Assembly (NCBI GenBank): GCA_013215055.1
Contig: JABSRQ010000009.1
Location: forward strand, 1-64,000
Direction of reading: 5' to 3'
Length of the DNA stretch: 64,000 nucleotides
DNA from: Pseudomonadales bacterium
GTDB taxonomy: Bacteria; Pseudomonadota; Gammaproteobacteria; Pseudomonadales; DT-91
The position numbers and the translations under genes are program-made. Below are positions 17,917 through 28,100 of this stretch, in pieces. Within the stretch, counting starts at the first letter, position 1. Each line of letters opens with the position of its first letter. The notes beneath the pieces were generated by a model. It made no database searches and had not been told where the DNA came from. It was given only the letters and a program-made list of their open reading frames with translations.

Positions 17917-19642
17917 AAAGTTTCTCCTCGCCCACGGCTAACGTCATGGGTACTAATTTACTATGTTTCCAAAACACCATTTTTATAGTTTCATCATTTA
18001 ACGATAGTGGAGACGTGATTTTTAATTGTATTGGCACCGATTCTTTATTAACTGCCACAATCTCAATCGTCAGCCCTTTTATCAGATGTTTTTCACCCGG
18101 TGTCAGCGGGTTGATAAGCTGATCACGCAAAAGAAAGTCCAGCCCGCCTAGCAATCCAGCCTCTCGGCTTACCAGTAAGCTATGTTCATCGATACGTTTT
18201 ACGTTTCCCCCCTGTATATGCGTAGCGACATTCCAGAAACGATTAGGGATAGGTTTTTCTGCGGTCCAGCGGATCGCCGATAAAAAACCGGCTTGAAATA
18301 ACGGCGTGCCAAAGCTGATGATATGTTTATCTTCGATATCATCAGGCAGAGATAAAGCCGTATCAATCGCCGGCTGGGCAAACAACCTGGGCCCATATGC
18401 CGAAGGTAACATAATCAAGGCCGACAAAAACAGATGTGCACATAGCAATATAAACATGCTTGACGAGGCTAATATCGCTATGATTTTTTTATTTGTGTTT
18501 CTGACCATATGCAGTAAATACAAAATCAACGCCGCCAGTAGTGGGCTGGCAGCGATACCCACAAACAACATATTGCGCTCTTGCACTTCGGCCGATGCAA
18601 TAGGCACTATTGATAAAACCGTGACAGCAAAAAAGAAAGTCAAACTTTTCTGCTTTTGTTTAAACACAAACAACAATAAAACCACACTCGCAAACAAACC
18701 TATTGCCGTTAATACGCCGCCCCTTATACCGATTAAATGCAGCGGCAATAAATTAAACTGTATCGCCATAGCCTGCGGAAACCGTTGTAAAAAGTTTTCC
18801 AAATAGAATCCGGGCATGGTAATCAGATTAACGTAATAGGCCTTATTCCCTGACGCACCATAGCCATAATATCGGTATATCAAGGCCCAGGCTATAAACA
18901 CTAACAAGGCTGGCCATAACTTAAGTAGTGATCTCATCCAGCCATCTTTATCTAAAATAAGCGCATAGAAAAACAGAAAAACCCCCACCGTAATGCCCAC
19001 TTCGGCTGATAAGAAACTACAGGCTATACACAAGGTTGATGCAATACGTTTTTTAAACGAGTATTCAATACAAGATTGATGATGCAATAAAATAGCCGCC
19101 ATGGAGAACACCGCAGCCATCACCGCATTGCGATTAGCCAACCAGGCCACGGTAAACGCATGGGTGGCATCAACCACAAAAAACAGGAAAGCTAATATCG
19201 CCAGGTTTTTATCACCGCAGAACTGCTGATACACTTTGGCCACCAAAAACAGCAGCAGCGCATACCAGAGCAGGCTATGTAAATGCATCAGCCAGCCGGT
19301 TTTGATCCAGCGGTAATCGATATAGTGGCTAAGCTCGGCTAAGGGCCTAAAAAAAACCAGCTTAAATTCTTGATTCACCCACCACGGCAGCGCAGAAATT
19401 GCCTGTAATTGCTCACGTCGTGAGGCATCCTCGGTAATAAAGCTAAATAGATGAAAGAAAGAAAGGTTATCCGGCTGTAAAACCAGCCCCGGATTATTGA
19501 TTAATACGGCATGTGAGAAATCATCGGCAAATAAACCGGCAAACAGGCTAGGCAGCATCAATAGCAAACCTAATAATATCAAAAAATGATAGCTATTAGG
19601 GGCTTGCAGGAATCGCTTAATCGAAAATGTAATAGAAGACAT
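17909..19642 (-). CDS. Polytopic membrane protein, GT-C glycosyltransferase-like
   Basis: A 577-residue protein with about 10-12 membrane segments in residues 15-430 and a soluble C-terminal domain of about 140 residues. An acidic pair in the first external loop (LFADDFSHA), an FFRPLAELSHYIDY motif and WLANRNAVMAAVFS are arranged as in GT-C-fold enzymes of the O-mannosyltransferase/TMTC type, where the acidic loop binds the lipid-linked sugar donor. This assignment rests on layout and motifs, not on strong identity. It diverges from the FAAL gene across a 140-base gap and is coupled to the SnoaL-like gene downstream. It could glycosylate an exported product or a surface protein; an oligosaccharide-related membrane protein of unknown function is the alternative. 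Confidence 0.55.
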   Translation of the reverse strand: MSSITFSIKRFLQAPNSYHFLILLGLLLMLPSLFAGLFADDFSHAVLINNPGLVLQPDNLSFFHLFSFITEDASRREQLQAISALPWWVNQEFKLVFFRPLAELSHYIDYRWIKTGWLMHLHSLLWYALLLFLVAKVYQQFCGDKNLAILAFLFFVVDATHAFTVAWLANRNAVMAAVFSMAAILLHHQSCIEYSFKKRIASTLCIACSFLSAEVGITVGVFLFFYALILDKDGWMRSLLKLWPALLVFIAWALIYRYYGYGASGNKAYYVNLITMPGFYLENFLQRFPQAMAIQFNLLPLHLIGIRGGVLTAIGLFASVVLLLFVFKQKQKSLTFFFAVTVLSIVPIASAEVQERNMLFVGIAASPLLAALILYLLHMVRNTNKKIIAILASSSMFILLCAHLFLSALIMLPSAYGPRLFAQPAIDTALSLPDDIEDKHIISFGTPLFQAGFLSAIRWTAEKPIPNRFWNVATHIQGGNVKRIDEHSLLVSREAGLLGGLDFLLRDQLINPLTPGEKHLIKGLTIEIVAVNKESVPIQLKITSPLSLNDETIKMVFWKHSKLVPMTLAVGEEKLFD

Positions 19643-19782
19643 GTTGTTATTTTATTTTTATGCTGCTTGCCAGTGTAACAACCCCCTACCTAATTAGCCA
19701 TTTTCGCTGCTATGCAAAGCCCGGCAAAAACGATAAGCTCAAAAATAACACCCAAACGCTCAGCCATATCAGACTTTGACCC
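19643..19782. promoter_or_regulatory. Divergent promoter region of the lipopeptide locus
   Basis: This 140-base gap separates the minus-strand membrane protein gene from the plus-strand FAAL gene, so both promoters should be here. I cannot assign -35/-10 boxes with confidence. Confidence 0.4.
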
Positions 19783-21867
19783 ATGAATAACAGCAACGGC
19801 GACACCTCACAGCTCAATAATATGATTGATGTCATACGGCATTGGACAGCAATCAAACCTGATGAAGAGATTTTGCGCTTCTACCCCCAGGGAGAGGGCG
19901 ACAGCCAAGCCTATAGCTACGCCGAGTTCAACCAACGCTGCATGGCGATTGCCAGTGAATTACAGCCATATCGTGGCCAGCGTCTTATCTTATTATTTCA
20001 TTCAGGCATGGAGTTTTTAGAGGCTTTTTTTGCCTGTTTCTATGCCGGCGTTATTGCAGTACCGGCCTATCCGCCACGGCGTAATCAAAACCTCGATAGA
20101 TTACTTAACCTGATTGAAGACTGCCAACCGCAGGCGTTTCTCTCTGCCGATGCGGTTATGGAACAAGCCAGACCGCTGTGCCAGGAAGTTTTTGATAGCC
20201 AAGCTCAAAGCCTGCCGTGGATAAACACCGATAAAATCAACATCTCATCTGCCGATAATTACCAGCACTATAGCCCGGCCCGCGATGACATCGCATTCTT
20301 GCAATATACCTCAGGCTCCACCGGCAAACCTAAAGGCGTGATGGTCAGCCATGGCAATCTCATCAGCAATGTCGCGATGGCTAAGCAGGCTTTTCAACTG
20401 CCGGATAATTTACGCTGTGTCAGCTGGCTACCGCTATTCCATGATATGGGTTTAATCGGTGCCGTTATGATGCCTATATACTGGGGCGCAGGTGCGGTAT
20501 TAATGCCACCGGCCGCTTTTTTACAGAAACCGCTACGATGGATTAAGTTATTAGACAAATACGGACAATATGGCCCCGTTGGCAGTGCGGCACCTAACTT
20601 TGCTTATCAACAATGTTTAGATCATATCGCCGACGATGAGCTGGGAAAACTGGATTTAAGTAACTGGATATTCTCTCTCGCGGGTGCCGAGCCCAATCGC
20701 AGCAGTACGTTAAAGCAGTTTTGTGAAAAATTTGCAGCCTGCGGCTTTAAACCCGAAAGTCTGGCCCCCTCTTATGGCATGGCCGAATGCACCCTGCTTT
20801 CTACCACCTCACGCTATAACACATCAAGCGCTATGGCGGTCTGCGCCGAACGTCTGCAATTTGATGAATTTGTGCCGCTGGACAATAGCAGCACTCAACT
20901 CGTTAGCGCCGGTACATCTGCAAAACCTCAAGAGTTGATTATTGTTGATAGCGAATCGCTGCTGCAGAAAAAAAACGGTGAAGTGGGTGAAATCTGGTTA
21001 GCCGGCCCTCATATTGCTCAAGGTTACTGGGGGCAAGACTCGCTTAGCGCATATACTTTCTCAGCCAAAACCGCCACAGGTGCAGGCCCATTTTTACGCA
21101 CTGGCGATTTAGGCTGCGTAGTTGATAGCAAACTCTACATCACAGGCAGGCTTAAAGACTTATTGATTATCCGCGGTAGAAACCACTACCCACAAGACAT
21201 TGAACTCAGCTGTGGCCTTTCTTCCCCAGCCTTGCATTTAGATAATACTGCCGCTTTCACCATAAGCAACGGTGAAGATGACAGCGAAGAGAAGTTAGTG
21301 ATTGTGCAGGAGGTTAATCGCAGCCACCGGAAAGATTTTGATGTAGAGCATCATGCCAAGCTGATTCGTAATGCCGTAGCCAAGGTTCATGGTGTGGAGA
21401 TTTTCACCCTTGTATTTATTCGCTTTGCCAGCATTGCCAAAACTTCTAGCGGCAAGATTCAACGCCATAAAGTCAAACAGCAATATTTACATAATGAACT
21501 CAAACAAACAGGGTTATGGCAGGCCAGCACTCAAGCGCAAAAACTGCCAGCCATACCCGCTATCATGCTGGCAGAAATAGATCAGCCCGCCTTACAAGCC
21601 TGGATACAAAGTTGGCTAGCCGCCAAAATCAACGTCGACATCGATGATATTCCACTGCAAGCCCCATTAGACGGGTTGGGGTTAGATTCCGTAGATTTGG
21701 TACAACTCACAGCAGAACTGGAGAAATGGCTGGATAAACCCCTGGATAGCATGATGGTATGGGAGCAACCTCATATACAGGCGCTAAGCACCACACTTCA
21801 GGAACTCGCCCTGCAAAACCCTGAAGAGAGCATCGACGATGATGACGAGTTAGAAGGTTTTATTTAG
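19783..21867 (+). CDS. Fatty acyl-AMP ligase with fused carrier domain (lipopeptide loading)
   Basis: A 694-residue protein. Residues 20-585 form a fatty acyl-AMP ligase: the adenylate motif YTSGSTGKPKGVMVSHGNL, the GSAAPNFAY motif, FLRTGDLG, and LKDLLIIRGRNHYPQDIE are characteristic of FAALs rather than acyl-CoA ligases. Residues 605-680 are an acyl/peptidyl carrier domain with its phosphopantetheine serine in GLGLDSVDL (near residue 632). The enzyme would activate a fatty acid as acyl-AMP and load it on its own carrier for transfer to the first NRPS condensation domain. The C-terminus is an acidic tail ending DDDDELEGFI, likely a docking motif for the TubC-type N-terminus of NRPS1. It starts the biosynthetic gene row, with 292 bases before NRPS1. 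Confidence 0.92.
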   Translation: MNNSNGDTSQLNNMIDVIRHWTAIKPDEEILRFYPQGEGDSQAYSYAEFNQRCMAIASELQPYRGQRLILLFHSGMEFLEAFFACFYAGVIAVPAYPPRRNQNLDRLLNLIEDCQPQAFLSADAVMEQARPLCQEVFDSQAQSLPWINTDKINISSADNYQHYSPARDDIAFLQYTSGSTGKPKGVMVSHGNLISNVAMAKQAFQLPDNLRCVSWLPLFHDMGLIGAVMMPIYWGAGAVLMPPAAFLQKPLRWIKLLDKYGQYGPVGSAAPNFAYQQCLDHIADDELGKLDLSNWIFSLAGAEPNRSSTLKQFCEKFAACGFKPESLAPSYGMAECTLLSTTSRYNTSSAMAVCAERLQFDEFVPLDNSSTQLVSAGTSAKPQELIIVDSESLLQKKNGEVGEIWLAGPHIAQGYWGQDSLSAYTFSAKTATGAGPFLRTGDLGCVVDSKLYITGRLKDLLIIRGRNHYPQDIELSCGLSSPALHLDNTAAFTISNGEDDSEEKLVIVQEVNRSHRKDFDVEHHAKLIRNAVAKVHGVEIFTLVFIRFASIAKTSSGKIQRHKVKQQYLHNELKQTGLWQASTQAQKLPAIPAIMLAEIDQPALQAWIQSWLAAKINVDIDDIPLQAPLDGLGLDSVDLVQLTAELEKWLDKPLDSMMVWEQPHIQALSTTLQELALQNPEESIDDDDELEGFI

Positions 21868-22159
21868 CCCTCTAACAAGCTCCTATTCCTTTAAATCGCC
21901 TGGGTTTAAATGTTTTATGAATTATTTTTAACATTTCTCCTCTATAGCATTCTCATTCACTGCTGAAATAGGTATATTTCTTCCTTGCCATAAAAAGAAT
22001 AAAACTCAGGCCTCATAGATGTATTACTTGTTTTGCTATTTACCGCAAACAAGTCATGAGCCGTCAGCGATTTCCCGCCACGAAACCTAGACGCCAACAT
22101 CACAATGCCGCAATGGATGCAGCTGTAACGAGCGCTTGAAAAAACGAGCAATACGGACA
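21868..22159 (+). other. Gap between FAAL and NRPS1
   Basis: 292 bases without a gene that I trust; the minus-strand frames here have no coding character. There is no clear terminator, so FAAL and NRPS1 may be co-transcribed. Confidence 0.4.
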
Positions 22160-25100
22160 ATGAATACAGCTGAATTAAAAGACTTCCTACACAATTTGTG
22201 GATACAAGGCGTTGAGCTTTGGCTGGAAAACGGACAACTTCGCTTTCGCGGCAGTAAATCTGTCATGGATTCAGCCACGCTAGCGACCCTTAAACAACAC
22301 AAACAAGCCACCATCGCACTGCTTGAAGCGGCGCCTAAAGCTTATAGCGGTTTTGCGCTGAGTCATGGCCAACAAGCCATTCACTTGATGCAGCATATGG
22401 CCCCTGACAGCCATGCTTATAATCAGGTTTGTTTTGTTAAACTCCAAACCAACCTTAAGCCCAAGACATTAAAAAATGCGGTGGCCGATTTAATCGATCA
22501 TCAACCCAGCCTGCAAACAGGTTTAAGCCGCGATGATGGTCAAGTTAAACAACTGGCCAAATTTTCTGTAAACGATATTTTTAACTGCGAAGAACAAACA
22601 CTTTCAACAGAAGATGAGATACAACAATGGCTGGATAACAAGGCCAATACCCCGTTTATGCTGGAACAGGATGCCCTGATACGCATCACGTTATTAAACA
22701 ATAGCAACGATAATTACCTGCTGATTGTTGCCCACCATATTATCGCCGATTTTTGGGCCATGGATTTGATCATCAAGGAGCTGCAAAGCTTTTATCAAGC
22801 CCAAGTCAGTGGCCAGGCAGCTCCTTTAAATAAGCTGACAAAAAACTTTAAAGATTATGTTTTAAGCGAACGACAATGGTTAAACAGCGAGGCTGGGCTG
22901 GCCGCCAAAGACTATTGGCACTCACAATTAACCCCGCTGCCCAACACACTTGAATTACCTACCGATTTTATCCGCCCGGCACGGCAAAGTTATCAGGGCC
23001 GTGAATACCCTTTTACGTTGGATAAAACCTTAACCCAAACCTTAAAACAGCAGGCTAAGAAACATCAGGTCACCCCTTTTGTCTGGGTATTATCGGCTTA
23101 TCAAACCTTGTTACACCGCTATACAGGTGAAAGACATATTACCGTAGGTTCGCCTGTGGCTGGGCGTCTGCAATCAGAGATGCAAAAGATTGCCGGGCAT
23201 TTCACCAATCCGGTAACACTGAACCATCATTTTTCTGCCGAACAACGCTTTGTAGACTTACTTGGCAGCAATAAACCACAGCTACTCAACGCATTAAAAC
23301 ATCAGTTATATCCGTTTCAATGTTTAATCGAAGAGCTGCAACCACAGCGTGATGCTAATAGCAGCCCGATTTTTCAGGTGGCTATTTCGTGGAATCAGCT
23401 AGAAGATACCGACCATACAGAAAATGGCCTGATTGAAGAGGTTAAAACTCTTGAGCAACGTGGTGCCATCTATGATCTGGTATTAACCTGTTTTGATAAA
23501 GGTGATGAAATCGGTTTTTCATGGCGTTATAACCGTGATCTTTTTAAAGAAGAGACCATTAAGCGCCTATGCCAGCATTTAAATAACATATTGAGCCAAA
23601 GCTGTGAGAAACCTCAGCAGCTGATTCAGGATTTTGACTTCAGAACCGCCGCAGAAATCGAACTGGTTAAAAACATCAATAAGACTGCGGCCCCCTTACC
23701 TAAAGATGTAAACCTGGCTAAAATATTCCAGCAAATAGCTCAGCAACAACCACAACTTGCAGCCTTTAGCCGGGATGATGGAATACAAACCCATACCACC
23801 AGCTATCAAGAACTCGATCAATACAGTAATCAACTGGCCAATCATCTAAGCGCTACCGGCATCAACCCAGGACAAACCCTTGCGCTATGTATGAACCGCA
23901 GCCTGGACATGCTGGCCTGCATTCTTGCCTGTTTAAAAATGGGCTGTATTTACATTCCTATTGACCCGATTTATCCCAAAGAACGTATTGGCCAGATCTT
24001 GCAACAATCGGGAGCTGGCACGGTTATCAGCCATAGCCGCGATGCCAGAAAAATTCGTTTTGTCAGTGATAAAAACGTACTGGAGATAGATCAGCAGCAA
24101 GAACTTATTCGGGATTTATCAACAGACTTCCCGCTCTATAAACACGGAGACGTTGCAGAAGATACGATAGCCTGTATTTTGTTCACCTCAGGCTCTACCG
24201 GCACTCCCAAGGGTGTACAAATTCCTCATAGGGCGATTAAACGTCTGGCCATTAACAATGGTTTTTTTGAAGTCGAACCTGGTGATACATTTTGTTATGT
24301 CTCCAACGTATCCTTCGATGCCACCAATATTGAAATCTGGGGTTCCTTACTCAATGGTGGCAATCTGCTTTATGTCGCCACCGACACCATCTTAGACCCG
24401 CATGCATTTGCCGATTTCATTGTTAAACACAAGCCCCATGCCTCGGTTATCACTACGGCGCTTTTTAATGTATTGATCAATTATAAAGCCGATATTTTTA
24501 AAGGCTTTAAATCCATTCTTGTTGGCGGCGAAGCGTTGGATGTTAATTTAATGCGACAATGCTGTGAAAATGGCAAACCTAAAAACCTGGTGAATATCTA
24601 TGGCCCTACTGAAAACGGCACGGTAAGCACGGTTTTTGAAATGGCTGATCTACAAGCCGACGATATCAGCGTACCGATTGGCCGCCCCAACAATAACAGC
24701 CAGGTTTATATTCACGATAATGTCGGCAATCAATGCCCGGTAGGCATCATCGGTGAACTTGTAGTGGGTGGCGAAGGTGTCGCTACCGGTTATTTAAATC
24801 AAACCCAGCTCAGCCATGAACGTTTTAGCGATGATTTTTATCGAGGTAAGGGCCTGCTATACGCCACCGGCGATATGGGCTTTTTACGTGAAGACGGTCA
24901 AATCATCTATACCGGCCGTAAAGATGATCAGGTTAAAGTGCGGGGTTACCGCATAGAGTTAGGTGAGATAGAACAGCAACTCTCTCAACATGAACGTATC
25001 GCCAACTGCTCGGTTATTGCGGTGAAATCGACCTCGGGCTCCAGCCATTTAGCCGCGTATTACACCAGTACAGAAACCGTTAGCCCTGCCGAGATTAAAC

Positions 25101-28100
25101 AGTATTTAAAACAGCAGCTACCCGATTTCATGGTGCCGTCTGCGTTAATGCAGCTGGATAAACTGCCGATTAACGCCAATGGCAAGGTCGACAAAAAACA
25201 CCTGCCGGACATCAGCTTTGAACGTCATCATGATTATATCGCGCCCAGAGATACAACCGAAATCGCCATTGCCGATATTTGGATGCAGCAACTCGGCATT
25301 ACCCAGCTGGGCATTCATGATAACTTCTTTGAATTAGGTGGCCACAGTCTTTTAGCCGTGAATACCGCCAGCGAGATGAAAACGCAGCTACAGCTTGATG
25401 TGAATATGCGCCTGATTTTTGAAAATCCCAGCATCGCCGAGTTATCTACCGCGCTTAATCAAGAGAATCAACAGCAATTGCCGGCGATCACCGCCTATAC
25501 CGCTACGCAGGAGCCCATTCAAGCCGCGATGGCTCAGCAGCGTCTATGGTTTTTACAGCAGCTGAACCCAACATCCTGCGCCTACAATATGCCGGTGGCT
25601 ATTCGCCTGAATATGCCGTTCAAAGCCTCCGTGATGGAGTTGATGCTGAAGCAGCTTATCATCAGGCATCAGAGCTTACGCACGTCATTTACCGATGATA
25701 ATGGTATTGCCTATTTAAGTATCAATAGCTGCGATGATTGGAGTTTACCCACATTAGACTTCAGCCAGTTAAATAAGGATGAAGCCGAGGCCCAGGCCCA
25801 AATACAAATTAATCAATTAGCCTGTCACGCATTTGATTTAAGTCAGGGCCCACTGATAAAAGCGGTGATGATACACCTCAGTGCCGACGAACATATTCTG
25901 GCCCTGTGTTTACACCATATCATCAGCGATGGCTGGTCGGTTGAAGTGTTGTTAGCGGAATTAGGCCAGCTATGGACACGCATTTCAGCGCAATTAAATA
26001 CACCACAAAACAAACCATTAATTCTGCCGGAATTACCCGCTCACAGCGTTCAATACACAGACTACAGCTTATGGCAGCGCCAATGGCTGCAAGGTGAAGT
26101 ATTGGATGAACAGTTAAATTACTGGAAGAATAAACTCGCTGGCGCACCGGCGCTATTAAATTTGCCTACCGATAAGACTAGACCTGCACAATTAAGCAAT
26201 GAAGGCGGTGTCTATACGTTTACGATTGAAACCCGATTATTAAATCAATTACGCCAGCTTAGTCAGGATAATAGCGCCACCTTGTTTATGACGATGTTAG
26301 CGGCCTATAGTTTATTGCTGGCCAGATATACACAGCAGTCTGATATCTGTGTAGGTTTTCCAATCTCCGGGCGTAATCAACATGAAGTAGAACCGTTGAT
26401 TGGCCTCTTTGTTAACAACCTGGTGGCACGTACCGATCTATCTCAAAACCCCACAGTTAATCAATATATCCAACAGGTACGACAAACCACCATTGAAGCC
26501 TATGCTCATCAGGATGCACCTTTTGATCGGATTATTGATGCCCTGAAGCTAGAACGCTCGTTAAGTTATACCCCATTATTACAGGCTTCTTTTGCATTAG
26601 AGAATCAATCTATTGAAGATAAGATCGAGGCAGCCTTAGGTCAACATGCCAAGCTGGAGCCTTTGGATTGGAATATTGCCAAATACGATATCAACTTAAG
26701 TTGCTTCGATAGAGGTGATGAAATTCAGGCAAATCTGGAATACAGCAGCGATCTGTATCATCACGACACCATCAAACGTATGGCCGATCACTTCCTGCGT
26801 CTATTACAAAAGATGGTAAAAAATGCCGATTTACCGGTCAATGAATTACGTCTATTAACCTTCGATGAACGCCGTATCATGATTGAACAGTGGCAGCAAC
26901 AAGCCAGCCACAATAAGCTGACCATCAACTGCGTAAACCGTTTTGAAATTCAGGCCGCTAAATTTAGCCATAACACCGCTATCACCTTTGAACAACAGGT
27001 CATGGATTATCAGACCCTGAATTTAAAGGCCAACCAACTGGCTCACTACCTTTGTGCCAACGGCATTCAGGCGGGTGATTATATCGGGCTTTATCTTGAG
27101 CGCAGCTGCGAGCTGATCATCGCTATATTGGCCATATTAAAAACCGGGGCGGCTTATATTCCGCTGGACCCTCATGCGCCTAAAGATCGCATCAACTTCA
27201 TCCTAAAAGACGCCAACGTAAAACATGTGATCAGCAGTCAAAATCTGGCCGAAGACATAGAGGTTAAAAACATCTTCGCCGTGGATAAATTGCAATCTAC
27301 ATTGGCGAGTTTGCCGACTGACAACCTTAATATTTACATCCCCAACGATTCCATCGCGTATATCATTTACACCTCGGGAACCACCGGAAAACCCAAAGGC
27401 TGCCTGGTAAGCCATGCCAACCTGGCGCGTTTATTTACCGCCACCGACAAACAATTCAACTTTACCGAAGACGATGTCTGGACCCTATTCCACTCCTATG
27501 CCTTTGACTTTTCGGTGTGGGAAATTTGGGGAGCGTTATTATATGGTGGCAAGTTATCCATTATCCCGCAGTGGATGACCCGTGTACCGGATGCTTTTTA
27601 TCAGCATTTGATTGATGAAAAAGTCACTATTTTAAATCAAACACCGTCGGCTTTTTCGCAGCTAATCAGCATTGATGCGCAGTCGGAGAGCAAGCTGCTA
27701 AGCCTAAGAAAAGTCATCTTTGGCGGAGAGGCCCTAGACTTTAACGCGCTGCAGCAATGGATTAGCAAACACACTTTAGAAGACATCATGTTGATCAATA
27801 TGTATGGCATCACCGAAACCACCGTACATGTCAGCTATCACGAAATCAGCCATGAAGATATTCAACGTGGCCGCAGCATCATTGGCAAACCGTTGAATGA
27901 TTTGCTGATTCACATCCTCGACAGCCACGGCCAACTTGCGCCCACTGGCATATTAGGTGAGATGTTTATCTCCGGTGCGGGTGTCACTCAGGGCTATCTG
28001 AATAGAGAAGAACTGACCCGTGAACGTTTTCTGGATAACCCCTTTATTCAAGACATTCCGGTAGAAGCCGCCACCGCACATAAACGCATGTACCGCAGCG

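Noticed and set aside
22136-22160. TTG start for NRPS1
   Set aside because: The TubC dock normally begins at MNTAELKDFL, encoded by ATG 22160; the extra basic residues have no family support.
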